Positions 27,201 through 37,400 of a DNA stretch of 64,000 bases are shown here, piece by piece (position 1 is the first letter of the stretch; each line of letters opens with the position of its first letter). The position numbers were made by a program, and so were the translations under genes. Origin of the DNA: Arthrobacter sp. 24S4-2 (GTDB taxonomy: Bacteria; Actinomycetota; Actinomycetes; Actinomycetales; Micrococcaceae); the NCBI RefSeq assembly GCF_005280255.1, contig NZ_CP040018.1, forward strand, positions 1,178,001 through 1,242,000, read 5' to 3'. The notes beneath the pieces were generated by a model. The model did no database searches. It saw only the letters and a program-made list of their open reading frames with translations, and was not told the DNA's origin.

Positions 27201-27423
27201 GTGCGCTCGCGCATCAGCCCGAGTTGCCGCGGAAACTGACGTTACCATTGCCCGCAGCCGCGCACGCTCGGCCACAATTGGGATGGTGGCGGATCCAGAT
27301 TCGCTGGAGTTCGACATTGCAATCGGGCACGCCGTTCAAGCCGGTGTGGAAAACCCCGTTGTGCGTACTGTCGCCGTGACGTGCCTTGTGCGCGCTTCAG
27401 AGGGATGGCAGCAGTTTGTATAG
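24205..27423 (+). CDS. dpdE: DpdE: SNF2/Rad54-like superfamily-2 helicase
   Basis: 1072 aa. The N-terminal region (LSIGDLVTYIGAPGIGRMVE) resembles a small beta-barrel. The helicase core follows: LLADEVGMGKTIEAGFVIRQ near residues 188-205, Walker B LLVVDEAHLLG near 265, LLLLSATPFTQ, and the C-lobe with VVAFCGRGSFAKELV and PWNPNELEQRIGRVDRYGR (motif VI). In Salmonella dpdE is one of the genes of the restriction side. The start is uncertain: TTG 24205 puts the first conserved block close to the N-terminus and follows GGGGTG, while an ATG at 24184 adds seven residues and lacks a ribosome binding site. The end overlaps the proposed dpdF start by 8 bp. Confidence 0.88.
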   Translation: MSTDRLSIGDLVTYIGAPGIGRMVELGHDVATVEFFESVSEPSVGVTTVSLNALEGVLLGRESRVFFQDEDHKWRAGRVVAPTTDAQGGVQYFVRLPNTIQDTIVEVSRIRVRWDKPPRDPLQILLAGGNETPRFRDARQPVRRLLLQDRASSASATGISSSGVQMHPHQVAAAFRVLHDPIQRYLLADEVGMGKTIEAGFVIRQTLIDDPRRKVGIICPDALVEQWRAELRDKFYIGDFGRRVRVVGHSDTPGWKCLGTVDLLVVDEAHLLGKVTSPDEPTYMLLTSLAHSATRLLLLSATPFTQESTTHLALLHLLDGELFSWGRRAEFESLLAARRELSYAIYLLDEAPDPENPEYLQHQLEEVQALVPHDELLNQRIEEVMSSFDLSPVDAGLLNRRVAALRAHVSETYRLHQRVIRNRRHNVLQQRLDDEGVMTPFSLTGRTKPRLVRLRSEELDSTAALVDDWLSECSSHVLDNALDARSYAAVAGVLVSRLGGPMRDLIQILHCRSGLQAPPPSLSGEELAILNLAPTMPFERDLVDLAESTAEDAVLALADAIVDRSAPGQRVVAFCGRGSFAKELVATLQKSIRGRGSAFAHLVGQSDTEREDSVQEWRRRGGVLVVDESGDVGRNLQDATLIVHARLPWNPNELEQRIGRVDRYGRNAVAHGFVATDSDSYGVLATWARLLSRGFKVFERSISAEQEVIGPLASAAWEALVTGGVEEFESLADSTSEAITAETRRINELDALESSWEATEELGSLAEAISRYDERHANIAKAFGNLLVEGFRLEERPWDGSVRFSVHDRHEPLLSPRLANFLAVGEKSRIGAFDRWRLVPGKRLFRRGNPFIDGVERVLELDDRGQASAFWRVDPRWQYDAVVYFAFDFQVEADPEPLMQMLGGDRGHLATAMRRCDWALAPFERRVWIDTSSTAMVEAEGDLRFLNAPFNETRDKNMNPARIDALHNVVGAGNISLVATAAAKAAHAGLLTTTALQEACARASARVAAETDVTIARSRARSATIGMVADPDSLEFDIAIGHAVQAGVENPVVRTVAVTCLVRASEGWQQFV

Positions 27424-29993
27424 CACAGACCTGCCATCGGCTCAGTCCGCTATCAAAGTGTGGCCGGATGCCGGCGTCCAAGTGTCACCCGTCGGAGACG
27501 CGTGCCGCAGACTCATCGACGCGCTATCGACTTTCGAACACGAACGGCCGGGGGCCGGTTGGAGGGATATTGCCACCCTGATTCGCCAGGTTCTTCTTGT
27601 CGACCGATTCTCCTTCGAAGGATCACCTGAACTTGTGGTGCCTAGCGCCGAACCCTGGCCAACTGCAGACCAGTGGCAGGATTTGCATTGTCAGGCGTTC
27701 ACAATTGGGCAAGGTCGCTTCCGAGTGTCGGCCAGGACCTGGGAGCCGAGTGTCGGGGAAAGCGATACCGCGCCGGCGATCGCGCAGACACGAGTCGCCG
27801 AAGTGTTTAGGCATGAGGTGATACCGGGTCCATCGAGCATCCCGGCCGACCCATTCTGGGCGGCGGCCCACAAGTACTCGACATACCGTGGTGTCGCACA
27901 GCAGCAGGCAGCCCGCGCAGCCGTCACCAACGACGGCACACCATTGATCATCTCGCTACCGACCGGTCGGGGAAAGACCGCAGTGGCATGGTCCAAGTCG
28001 TTCCTCAGTTCGGAAGGAGTGACGGTCGTGATCGTTCCTACTGTCGTGCTTGCGCTCGACATGGAACGGAGGACGCGTGAGCAGGCGCAGACCAAGAACA
28101 AGCAATTAAGCCCAGTCGACCGCTATGCCTATACCGGAGGTCTTGACGGTGATGTAAAGCGAGGGCTAAGGCAAGGGATCCGTGATGGAACGCAGCGAAT
28201 TCTCTACACGAGTCCGGAGGCGTTCGTTTCGGGCCTCAGCGGCGCTGTCCTTGATTGCGCAAAGTCGGGCCTGCTGCAGCAGATAGTCGTTGATGAAGCG
28301 CATTTGGTCGATCAGTGGGGGACGACTTTAGACCCGAGTTTCAGGTCTTGCCGGGCCTGGCTCGCGAAGCTTACGAGGTTGCACCAACTGACCGTAAGCC
28401 TTCGATCCTCCTGATGAGCGCCACGATCGCACAGAGGCAGGTGGATAAGTTGACACACCTTTTCTCGTTCGACAACTCGGAAATCGACCTTCTGTGGGGC
28501 TCAGCGTTACGCACGGAACCGGCGTACTTCGCGCATCAGTTCGACGATCACGACGTGAGGCGAGAGGCCATCATCGACGCGGTGTCACTGCTCCCAAAGC
28601 CGCTGATCCTTTATACAACCACTGTCAGCGACGCCAATGATTGGGCCGCCTGCCTTAGATCGCGCGGCATGCTTCGCGTCGGCGTCGTGACCGGTAAGTC
28701 CTCCGATGAGGATCGTCAAACGGCCGTAGAGCGCTGGAGGGGCTAGGGACTAACGGTGCGATTGCCCCGACCCAATTTGACGTGATCGTGGGGACTTCGG
28801 CGTTCGGACTCGGCGTAGATGTTCCTAATGTGCGGACTATTGTGCATGCCTGCATGCCTGAGTCCGTTGACAGGTATTACCAAGAAGTAGGGCGCGCCGG
28901 ACGAGACGGGCGAGCGACCGTGGCGGTTCTCTACCCTGGGCCTCATGACCGCCGTGTAGCGGCGAACCTCGCAGGCGCAACTTTCATTGGTCCGGATAAA
29001 GGATGGACTCGTTGGAAAGCACTTCAGGAAACCGTAGAGAAGGTTGAGGGGGCTAGCGACCTTCGCTTCCGAGTCCGAAAGAGCACGTTGCCCACGTACA
29101 TGGATCGTGGGTATGGGCAGAGTGCGCAGTGGAACATTCGAACCCTGACCTTGATGGCACAAGCAGGAATCATAAAACTTCGAACTCCAAGTTGGCGCCC
29201 CCCAGAAGCCGTGGCTCCTGAGCAGATTCAAGCTCTGCGAGATACATTTCTCGAACGGGCCCATGACCTCATTGAATTCGAGTTAGTCAATGGCGCACTA
29301 CTATCTCGCGAGGGTTGGACTGACGCTGTGGAAGTGGAGCGCGTTCGCGCGCGAGTTGAGTCGGACGCCTCTCTTGAGGCTGTGTCTGAACTGATCGCTG
29401 GCAGGCAGTGCGTCGGACGAATCCTCGCAGCGCACTACGAAGTCCGAACCGTTGATGGTGGTCGTCTGACCACTTATCCGGTCTGCAGAAGTTGCGCTGC
29501 ATGTCGCTCGAACCCAGACACCGCCACAGGCATAGCTGGTGACGAGTTCGGTTACCCACGTCTTCCAAGGCGTCGCGCACCAGTGGATCCGCTACGGCGA
29601 TGGAGGGGCACGTCATCGGCGCTATTCATCACGCTCTCCGCGGGAGACGATCCCTTTGCTCTTTTGAGAAGGTTGGCAGGCGTTGGTGTCGAGGTTTTCC
29701 ACGGCATCACTCCGCAGGTCGGACTGCGCCTCCAAACAGCGGCCGGAAGTCGGCCAATCATCATCGATGATGATGGTTTAGATGTTTGGCCTCTGGCCTG
29801 GTATCACGAAGACAGCATCGTGTTTGTGCTCAGCGACGGGATCCCCGATCTCGCGGTGCAGCGGATCGAACTCGGTTTGCCGACGTACCTTATCGGTTCC
29901 CAAGATCTCGAAGACCCAACACGTCCCGAATGGATGTTTGCCCAACTGCAGGACGCGGTGGTCGACGCCGGTGCCCTTCTGAAGGAGTTGTAG
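27416..29993 (+). CDS. dpdF: DpdF: RecQ-like DEAD/DEAH helicase, two frameshifts
   Basis: Three frame segments make one 859-aa helicase. Segment 1 holds Walker A IISLPTGRGKTAVAWSKSFL (~residue 180) and the DEAH box VVDEAHLVDQWG (~291). The frame breaks in a run of five G at about 28316-28320; with six, it continues DDFRPEFQVLPGLAREAYEV and LLMSATIAQRQ. Segment 2 ends at GGGGCTAG (28746). Adding one base gives LGTNGAIAPTQFDVIVGTSA, GLGVDVPNVRTIVHACMPES and motif VI YYQEVGRAGRDGRAT. A Cys cluster VCRSCAACRS follows. Restoring two bases makes the length a multiple of three. The start is likely TTG 27416 behind GAGGGA. The stop shares one base with dpdG. Confidence 0.85.
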
Positions 29994-30826
29994 TGGAATT
30001 ACTCAACATCAGCCCCGTCCCGATTCTGCCGCGAACGATGTGGGTGGCTTACCGCGCGCTTCAAGCAACTCCAGGCCTCACTCGGCGGGAACTTGAGGAC
30101 GCTGTGTGCCCGCCCACTATGAGGGAGGAGACGCCAGGAAAGGGTGCCCACACGGAGCGGGCGGTCGATGCGCTGGTCAAGTTTGGACTGGTCGATATCG
30201 ATGAAGGCACAGAAGGGGATGGGCGGACGCTGTCCGCGCCAGGCCACGCTTCGCTGCAATCATTTACGCGGAACCTGCGTGATTGCGTGCTCGGCGCGGC
30301 TGTGACGGAGGAGCCGATGCCGCAGGACCTGAATAGGGCGGTCGTATGGTTACTGTCGCAGTCGCCACTAGATGCTTACGACCGGCTCCGAGCCGACAAG
30401 GAACTCGGGGGTTTCTTCGTCAACGACACTCGATGGAACACGTTCCGGTACTGGGCCACATTTTTGGGGTTGGGTCGTGAATGGCCGCTCGAAGGGGGTG
30501 GTCTTGCTGTTGACCCCACCCCGGCAGTGGAGGATGCAATCGTCAATCCTAAGGGCAGTGAGGTAGTTACCGGCACGTCCATCGAAGCGCGCCAACTGGT
30601 GAGGCATGTTCAGGCAGAGATTCCCGCGTTCGTTCAGGTTGATACGAATCAGGCGGACTCCGCCCCAACCTCAATGGCGTATGCCTTCCGGGCACTTCAA
30701 GCTAGTGGGAGGCTCAAATTTGAGAACCGGTCGGACTCCAGATCCTTGGTGCGGCTCCCGGCGGGGGCGGGCGCCGCGGACGATGCTTTGTTTACGCACG
30801 TGACCATCGAGGTAGGAAACTTATGA
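29993..30826 (+). CDS. dpdG: DpdG: uncharacterised dpd-system protein
   Basis: 277 aa from the GTG at 29993, which uses the last base of the dpdF stop; GGAG lies just upstream. The N-terminal part (MWVAYRALQATPGLTRRELE, HTERAVDALVKFGLVDI) looks like a winged helix. The middle has LNRAVVWLLSQSPLDAYDRL, and the C-terminus AYAFRALQASGRLKFENRSD. There are no catalytic motifs. The name is assigned from its position between the DpdF helicase and the large DpdH ATPase, as in other dpd clusters. A DNA-binding or adaptor role is possible. The stop overlaps dpdH by ATGA. Confidence 0.75.
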   Translation: MELLNISPVPILPRTMWVAYRALQATPGLTRRELEDAVCPPTMREETPGKGAHTERAVDALVKFGLVDIDEGTEGDGRTLSAPGHASLQSFTRNLRDCVLGAAVTEEPMPQDLNRAVVWLLSQSPLDAYDRLRADKELGGFFVNDTRWNTFRYWATFLGLGREWPLEGGGLAVDPTPAVEDAIVNPKGSEVVTGTSIEARQLVRHVQAEIPAFVQVDTNQADSAPTSMAYAFRALQASGRLKFENRSDSRSLVRLPAGAGAADDALFTHVTIEVGNL

Positions 30827-33800
30827 CCCCCCGTATGAATCAGGTAGTGTGTTGGCGACCGGAGGACGTCGCCAACACCATTCCGACTGAGGCTGCCAGC
30901 CCCTCGAAGCCGGTACTCCTCGCCACGCACACTCCCTTGAGGATTCGCAAGGCCGGCCTGGGCGAATTGGGTGAGTCAATCAGTGAGGAGGAGTTCCTCG
31001 ACGAGTTCCTCAACAGCACACCCAAGGAAGGCATCCGAGTCACGCCTGTGTTGGGGCAATCGGGTTCCGGGAAGTCGCACCTCGTCCGGTGGGCGGAGGC
31101 CCGCATCCAACCAATCCCAGGGCGTAGGCGAATTATCTACCTTCCCAAAACGCGTACCAGCCTGCGGGACGTCATTGAGGAACTCGTTCAGAAGGAGACT
31201 GGTGAGGAGTTTGATGAAATCCGGAGCCAACTAGGTGGCTTGAGGGAGTCAGTCGACCCTGAGAAGCTCGGGCGACGACTTCTCGACGAACTGGCTGAAT
31301 CTATCCGCGAGGCGGCAGCGGATAATTTCCTATCGAAGGTTCTCGTAGGCGAGCGGGGTCTCTATGTCCTCCTCCATGACCCGATGTTCCGCGAGTACCT
31401 TCTTCGACCCGGGGCCTTTGTGCCCAGTCGAGCGGCGCACGCCCTTCGCGGGCGGGGTGACAATGAGGAAGACGTCCCAACTGAGTTTACGGTAGATGAT
31501 CTCCCGCTCTCGATAGCCGACCACGGCAATATTCGCGACGCTGGTTCGGCAGCGCGCTTGATGTTCAAGCGTCTCAGTGCGGACACGAAGCTACAAAGTG
31601 CGGCGATTGACATGCTCAATGAGCACCTCGACGTGGCGGTGATGCGGGCTGCGGATCTGGGAGTGGGGACTGTTCAGCGCGCGTTCATGACGCTTCGTGA
31701 AAAGCTCGTCGGCCAGGAGATCATTCTGCTTGTCGAGGACTTTGCGATCATTCAGGGCATCAAGCGTGACCTGCTCGACGCGATCATCGAGGTCGGCACC
31801 GTCGCAGGGGTGGAGAAATACGCAACTGTCCGAACGATGATGGCCGTAACGTCTGGTTACTACGACAAGTTGGATGACACATTCCGTACTCGTGCTGAAG
31901 CAAGTTCGCCTGTCTACTACGTGGATGTGAGGATCGACGACGCCGAAGATGACGGTACGCAACTCGTTGGCTTCGTGGGGCGCTACCTCAATGCAGCCAG
32001 GCTGGGGAAAGCGAAGATTGAAGCCAGCGCTGTCTCAGTTAATGCTTGTGAAGGTTGCCAATTCCGCGATGAATGTCATGCCACTTTTGGAGCGACTAAG
32101 GACGGTTTCGGCCTGTATCCGTATAACGAACCGGCGCTGCGTCGTGCTATAAAAATCACGGCGGATCCAATGCGTCGAGACCTGTTTAACCCGCGCACGG
32201 TGTTATCGAAGATGGTTCGTCCTGTGCTCGCGAACGAGGCCAGCGCCATTCGAGAGGGTCGGTTCCCGTCTCCCGAGTTTCTGCGACACGACCGAGCACG
32301 CGACAGAAGTGAGTCGCCTGCGAACCGCCTGCCCGATCTGCCCCTGAGTCTTCGGCGAGCCCTTGACGAACGATACGAGGGGCCTGAACAGACTAGGTAT
32401 CTCGTTGTATTCCAGTTCTGGGGAGACGTCTCCCAAAATGTCAACCCGGGTATCTATGCGGCCTTCTCGCTTCCATCCGCGGACCTTGAGGCAGACGACG
32501 CGGTCGAGCCGAAGCCTGCCCCAATCCCGACAACGCCGGGGGAATCCGTTTCGCCAATCTCTGCTACGGTCCGCAGGCAACTCGAGGACGTGGACAACTG
32601 GTCGAAGGGCAGTCCGCTGCCGCAGGCTGTTGCCCGAGAGATACGTAGCATCGTTCGTCAGGCGATGGTCGCTGGACTTGACTGGTCGGAACCGATCATG
32701 AAGGACCCGAGTGCTCCGATCCTGGCGAAGGCTGTGCCTGACAAGGCGCAGATCTCTCGAACTGTGTCAATCGAGGACAGCCGGGAGGGCCGCGCAGCCG
32801 TCGTCGAACCGATCGTGCGGTTTGCTCGAACGCCGGGCAATGCGCTTCTCTTTCAAACGCTCCTGCAGTTCCAAGACAACCCGGCGTCGGCTCCGGAGGG
32901 CCTCCTGCGGCTTCGCGAGTTGGCTGACCGGCATCGAGGAGAACTAACGGGACGAGTGATTGCAGCCAGCGATTTCTCGGACGACAAGTTGGTAGCGGCC
33001 GCCGCATCATTGATCTCAGGTGCGGCGCTTTGCGGGCAACTACCGACCAAGCCGAAGGCCAGCGATTATGTCGCTGCCGCATTGTGGGGTGGGCAAAATT
33101 ACTCGCGGGGCGACACGACGCTCACGGATTTATGGACGAAAGCGGAGGGTGCATACCTAGCAACTCGGAAGATGGCGGTTGAGGGGTTTCGTGCAGCCAT
33201 TGGATCGAGTCAGGGTGCAACAGGTGCTGTCCATGCGATTGATGACCCAAGGGCGCGAAAGATTGTGGAAGCTGCCCGAAAGCTGACAGCCCCACCTGAG
33301 CCCGACGAGATGCCGGATTGGGCCTTAGTTGCGGAGAAAGCGCGCAGGAATTTTGAAGCCAGCGTTCACGTCCAAATTGCCGACTGGCGGCGCGTTGTGG
33401 CCGAGGTTCGGAATCACATCCCTGACGACGTTTCTTACTCTGCTACCGTCGACGCCATAATCGCGGCGACCCAGGCGGGCCAGTCCCAGGGGTATGTCAA
33501 GGAGAGACTCGCCGATGTTCAAAGGGCTAATGCACATGCCAAGACACTGAACTTTAGCTCTGTTGCCCGCCTTGAGTCGGCTCTCGTCGAGGCAGACGGC
33601 AAGAGCGGTCTTGCCTTGGCGCTGACAATCGGCGGTATCGACGCACGCGATGCGGCGAGCATCCGCGAGTATCTTCGATTCAGTGCGGTGTGGCTGGATG
33701 CGGGCCTCACAGCCGCTGAATCACAACAGCGAGACGGTGCTCTGGACGTCGACGAAGATATTGATGCGGTACTACGTAAGTGGGCCCGCATTCTCGAAGC

Positions 33801-33828
33801 AGAGGAAGGCGAAAAGGGTGTCCGCTGA
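30823..33828 (+). CDS. dpdH: DpdH: large P-loop ATPase of the dpd system
   Basis: 1001 aa. Walker A GQSGSGKSHLVRW is near residues 77-90, in a context (VTPVLGQSGSGKSHLVRWAE) like BREX/STAND-type ATPases, with a later acidic strand ILLVEDFAIIQGIKRDLLDA that may supply Walker B. A Cys cluster CEGCQFRDECHATFG lies near residue 408, possibly binding zinc or an iron-sulfur cluster. The C-terminal half is helical with no family I know. It is encoded between dpdG and dpdI and presumably powers a complex with the helicases. No lesions occur over 3 kb. Name by gene order and the P-loop. Confidence 0.82.
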   Translation: MTPRMNQVVCWRPEDVANTIPTEAASPSKPVLLATHTPLRIRKAGLGELGESISEEEFLDEFLNSTPKEGIRVTPVLGQSGSGKSHLVRWAEARIQPIPGRRRIIYLPKTRTSLRDVIEELVQKETGEEFDEIRSQLGGLRESVDPEKLGRRLLDELAESIREAAADNFLSKVLVGERGLYVLLHDPMFREYLLRPGAFVPSRAAHALRGRGDNEEDVPTEFTVDDLPLSIADHGNIRDAGSAARLMFKRLSADTKLQSAAIDMLNEHLDVAVMRAADLGVGTVQRAFMTLREKLVGQEIILLVEDFAIIQGIKRDLLDAIIEVGTVAGVEKYATVRTMMAVTSGYYDKLDDTFRTRAEASSPVYYVDVRIDDAEDDGTQLVGFVGRYLNAARLGKAKIEASAVSVNACEGCQFRDECHATFGATKDGFGLYPYNEPALRRAIKITADPMRRDLFNPRTVLSKMVRPVLANEASAIREGRFPSPEFLRHDRARDRSESPANRLPDLPLSLRRALDERYEGPEQTRYLVVFQFWGDVSQNVNPGIYAAFSLPSADLEADDAVEPKPAPIPTTPGESVSPISATVRRQLEDVDNWSKGSPLPQAVAREIRSIVRQAMVAGLDWSEPIMKDPSAPILAKAVPDKAQISRTVSIEDSREGRAAVVEPIVRFARTPGNALLFQTLLQFQDNPASAPEGLLRLRELADRHRGELTGRVIAASDFSDDKLVAAAASLISGAALCGQLPTKPKASDYVAAALWGGQNYSRGDTTLTDLWTKAEGAYLATRKMAVEGFRAAIGSSQGATGAVHAIDDPRARKIVEAARKLTAPPEPDEMPDWALVAEKARRNFEASVHVQIADWRRVVAEVRNHIPDDVSYSATVDAIIAATQAGQSQGYVKERLADVQRANAHAKTLNFSSVARLESALVEADGKSGLALALTIGGIDARDAASIREYLRFSAVWLDAGLTAAESQQRDGALDVDEDIDAVLRKWARILEAEEGEKGVR

Positions 33829-34495
33829 TCTCTTGGCCCGGGCAAACCGCCTGGAAAAGCTTGCCAAACTGGCTCAGGACAGCGAGGGCGACAAGCAGAA
33901 CCTCGAACGTGTGAAGTTAGCTGCGGATAAGCTCTCGGCCACGCTGGAAAAGTTGGGCCAGGAACTTGCAACCCGCCGCGCACTAGATGGCGTAGGCGTT
34001 CCACGGGAGTTCGAGCCCGACATCGTTTCGGTTTTCGTGACCCTTCGCGACTTCATTGGAGCTCGCGGACGTCCCACCCCGGAGCGTATTCAGCGGGCGA
34101 ACACTATTGTTACGCGACAGATCGATGAACTCGGGACCGATGATCGAGACCGCTGGGTAAAATGGACTACATCTGAGTTGGATGGTCTGCCGGAGCATAA
34201 GGCCACAGCGCTTTCGCACCAAGACCGTTTTCGCGTCGCCGGCTTCATCCGCGAACTCAGGGCCAGTTCGCGCCGTCCGCCGAGCGTCGAGCAAGTCAGT
34301 GCGTTTAAGAGTCTTCTTCGACTCGTTGGCGAAGAACTTGGAGAGATCGAACTGAGCGGGCCAATCCTCCGAGTGCTTGAACGTTTTGCTTCGGCAGACG
34401 GCGTCGCGCTCAAGGAACTGACCGACGCTGATATCGCCGCACTTCGCTCAGATTCGTCGATAGAGGCGCAGTTCGTTGTCCGGCGGCAGGTGTGA
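33818..34495 (+). CDS. dpdI: DpdI: small uncharacterised dpd protein
   Basis: 225 aa from the GTG at 33818 with AGGAAGG upstream, overlapping the end of dpdH by 11 bp. The N-terminal 60 residues are strongly coiled-coil (ANRLEKLAKLAQDSEGDKQN, LAADKLSATLEKLGQELATR). The rest is helical (DRFRVAGFIRELRASSRRPP, VSAFKSLLRLVGEELGEIEL). No catalytic motif is seen. Position between dpdH and dpdJ gives the name; a structural or bridging role is a guess. The longer upstream frame from 33650 reads through dpdH in another frame and was not used. Confidence 0.72.
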   Translation: MSADLLARANRLEKLAKLAQDSEGDKQNLERVKLAADKLSATLEKLGQELATRRALDGVGVPREFEPDIVSVFVTLRDFIGARGRPTPERIQRANTIVTRQIDELGTDDRDRWVKWTTSELDGLPEHKATALSHQDRFRVAGFIRELRASSRRPPSVEQVSAFKSLLRLVGEELGEIELSGPILRVLERFASADGVALKELTDADIAALRSDSSIEAQFVVRRQV

Positions 34496-37400
34496 TGGGC
34501 GACCGGTGGACGACAGTACCGGAAGTACTCACGGCGCTAGAGGACCTCGAACTTCCTCGTCTCTCCTGGGGCATTGTCGACGGCTTCTTGAGCGAGGCCG
34601 AAGTGCGCGAAGTACTCGACCGTCAGGTGCTCCAAGACCTGCATTTGGGGACTCAGGGGCCATCTAGTGACGAATACCTAGATCGTCTTCTGGAGGATGG
34701 TCTTCTGCATAGGGTGCAGGGCGTGATGCAGCCACGGTACCGAACTCGGCTTGCTGAGGGGCTCCGCCTGTTCCGTCGACTTCGGCAACTCTGGGTGCCG
34801 AATAACAAGGACGCAACCGGATGGTGGCGTTCAGGCGCAGCACTCGTGGCAGACTACCGGCTGCGGGTCGCACCTCGTCGCTACCCGCGGCGAGAAATAT
34901 CGGCGTCGGACGTAATCGGTCGACTCAAGCGCACGTCTGATTGGAGCGTTGTTTCGGAGGCGGTTGCTAAGGAGATCATCGGCGAGAGGCAGTTGGCCCG
35001 CTTTCAAGTCGATGCAGCGGTCAGTGTCATCGCGGCCATGCAGGCCGGACGGACGGTTGGCCGGATTGTGACCGCCGGAACTGGTTCCGGCAAGACCTTG
35101 GCCTTCTATCTACCGGCACTCCTGGATCTCGTCTCAAAGCGGAATTCGCCCGCGAATACCCCGCACACGCTCGCGTTGTATCCCCGAAACGAACTGCTCC
35201 GAGATCAAGCTCGCGAGGCCCTCATTCAGTGCCGACAAGCGAACCGTGTTCTGCCAAAGGGTGCCCGCCTGATCAGGATCGGCCTTCTCTACTCCTCCAC
35301 GCCGCGTGACGCGGGTGCTTTCCGGGGAGGCCGTATCCCGCAAGGCTGGCGGCGGACGACGTCGGAGGACGGCTGGATCGCTCCCTATTTCCCATGCCCC
35401 ACAGACGGATGCCGCGGCGATCTTGTGTGGAACGACCTCGACCGCAGTCGGCAAGTGGAACGCCTCAAGTGCACCACCTGTGAGTCGGTAATTGATGGCG
35501 CCGAGCTTGCGCTCACGCGTAGGTCAATCGCCGCGTCGCCGCCAGATATCTTATTCAGCACGACCGAGATGCTCAGCCGTAGTTCTACGAGCAGCTTTCT
35601 TGGAAGAGTGCTGGGCTGGCGTGGAAACAGTTCTATTCGACTTGTCCTCCTCGACGAGGCGCACACTTATGCGGGTGTGCACGGCGCGCAGGTGGCACTT
35701 ATGTTGCGGCGCTGGCGCTATTCCAATGCACAGTTCGGGTCACCTGCCCCCGTATTCGTGGGTTTGTCTGCAACGCTAAAGGAAGCTGGGGAGTACTTCG
35801 CCACTCTGATCGGGACGGATCGATCGGACATTGAGGTCATCGGTCCGGTCGAGAGCGAGCTCGCTTCGATGGGTCGAGAGTACGGGATCGTGCTGCGCGG
35901 AGATCCGGCCTCAGGCGCGGCCCTGCTATCGACTACGATCCAATCGGTCATGCTCGGAGCGCGACTGCTCGACAGAGAGCCGGGAACCTTCGGCGCATCT
36001 GCCTTCGTCTTCACTGACGATCTCGACGTCACGAATCGCCTGTTCGATAACTTCAGAGACGCTGAGGGCTACTTCAATGGGCGGCCGAACTCTCGGGCAC
36101 GCCTAGCGGATCTGCGGGTGTCTTCTGACCCGCAGGCGATTGCACGCTACGAAGACGGCCAATCCTGGGATGCTGCAGAGCAACTTGGCAGGCTTCCCGG
36201 GGGCCTACGCGTCGGCAGGACGTCCTCGCAAGACAAAGGCGTCGATGCTGTGGCTGACGTAATCGTCGCGACAGCATCGCTCGAGGTCGGGTTCAACGAT
36301 CCACGGGTTGGCCTCGTAGTTCAGCACAAGGCCCCAAGCGACATGGCTTCGTTCGTGCAGCGTCGCGGCCGGGCTGGCCGATCCCTCGACATGCGGCCGA
36401 TCACGCTGGTTGTGCTGTCGGACTATGGCCGTGATCGGATCCTTTACCAATCCTATGAGCGGCTGCTTGACCCTGAGATCGATGCGCGAACACTGCCAAC
36501 GCGAAACCGCTTCGTTTCGAAGATCCAGGCCACTCATGCAATGCTCGACTGGCTCTATCGCCGATTGGACATTGACGTTCGATCCCTGCTTACGGCACCA
36601 ACGAACTGGGCTAAGGCTGCGTCCGAGTCACAGCCTCTCATCCGGGAGCTAGAAGCACTGCTCAGGGATGACTCAAGACAGGCGTCGCTTCAGGAGTTCA
36701 TTCAGCGATCCCTGCGCGTGAGCGTGGACGATTCGACAGCAATATTGTGGGATGAACCGCGCTCTCTGATGCTTGCCGCCATACCTACCGCGCTGAAGCG
36801 GATTGAGTCAGGATGGAGGAGCGCTGACGGCCAAGTCGACTCGCCCGGCGGCACACCGCTACCAGAGTTCATGACGGGTGCACTCTTCGAAGCGCTCAAC
36901 AGTCCCGACGTCGGATTCGACCTTCCGCCGGCGATGGTTCCCGAAGAGGAGGCAACTATGCCTATCCGTCAGGCGTTAAGCGAGGCGTCGCCAGGGAGGG
37001 TCAGTCGCCGTTTCGGCTTCAAACACGCCTCGCACAGATCCTGGATGGCTCTTCCCGTTGAGGGGGACGATCTTCCCCTCGCCAGTGTAGTGTCGAAGGG
37101 CCACAATCTAGGCGACTGGACGGCGTCCGATGGATTGACTTACACGGTCGTCCGCCCAATCCGGCTCAGGCTGACGTCACCGCCGAACGAGATCCGCGAT
37201 TCATCGAGCGCGACACCTGTCTGGCGCAGTTCATTTGTCTTCTCTGAAAGTCCAATCTCGGAGGTCGACTTCCCCGAGACCTCCGCCTGGACGCCGCTGG
37301 TTGGCTCCTGCGGATTCGCACTTCATATTGCAGGAAACCCGTTGACAGTGCGCCGCCTAGCAATCGGTTCTGAAGGCGAGGTCCTCTACGTCGATGGAAC

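Noticed and set aside
27416..29993. Programmed frameshifting in dpdF
   Set aside because: Two shifts at unlike sites, no slippery heptamer or pseudoknot, and the same kind of one-base loss in unrelated genes; sequence error is simpler.
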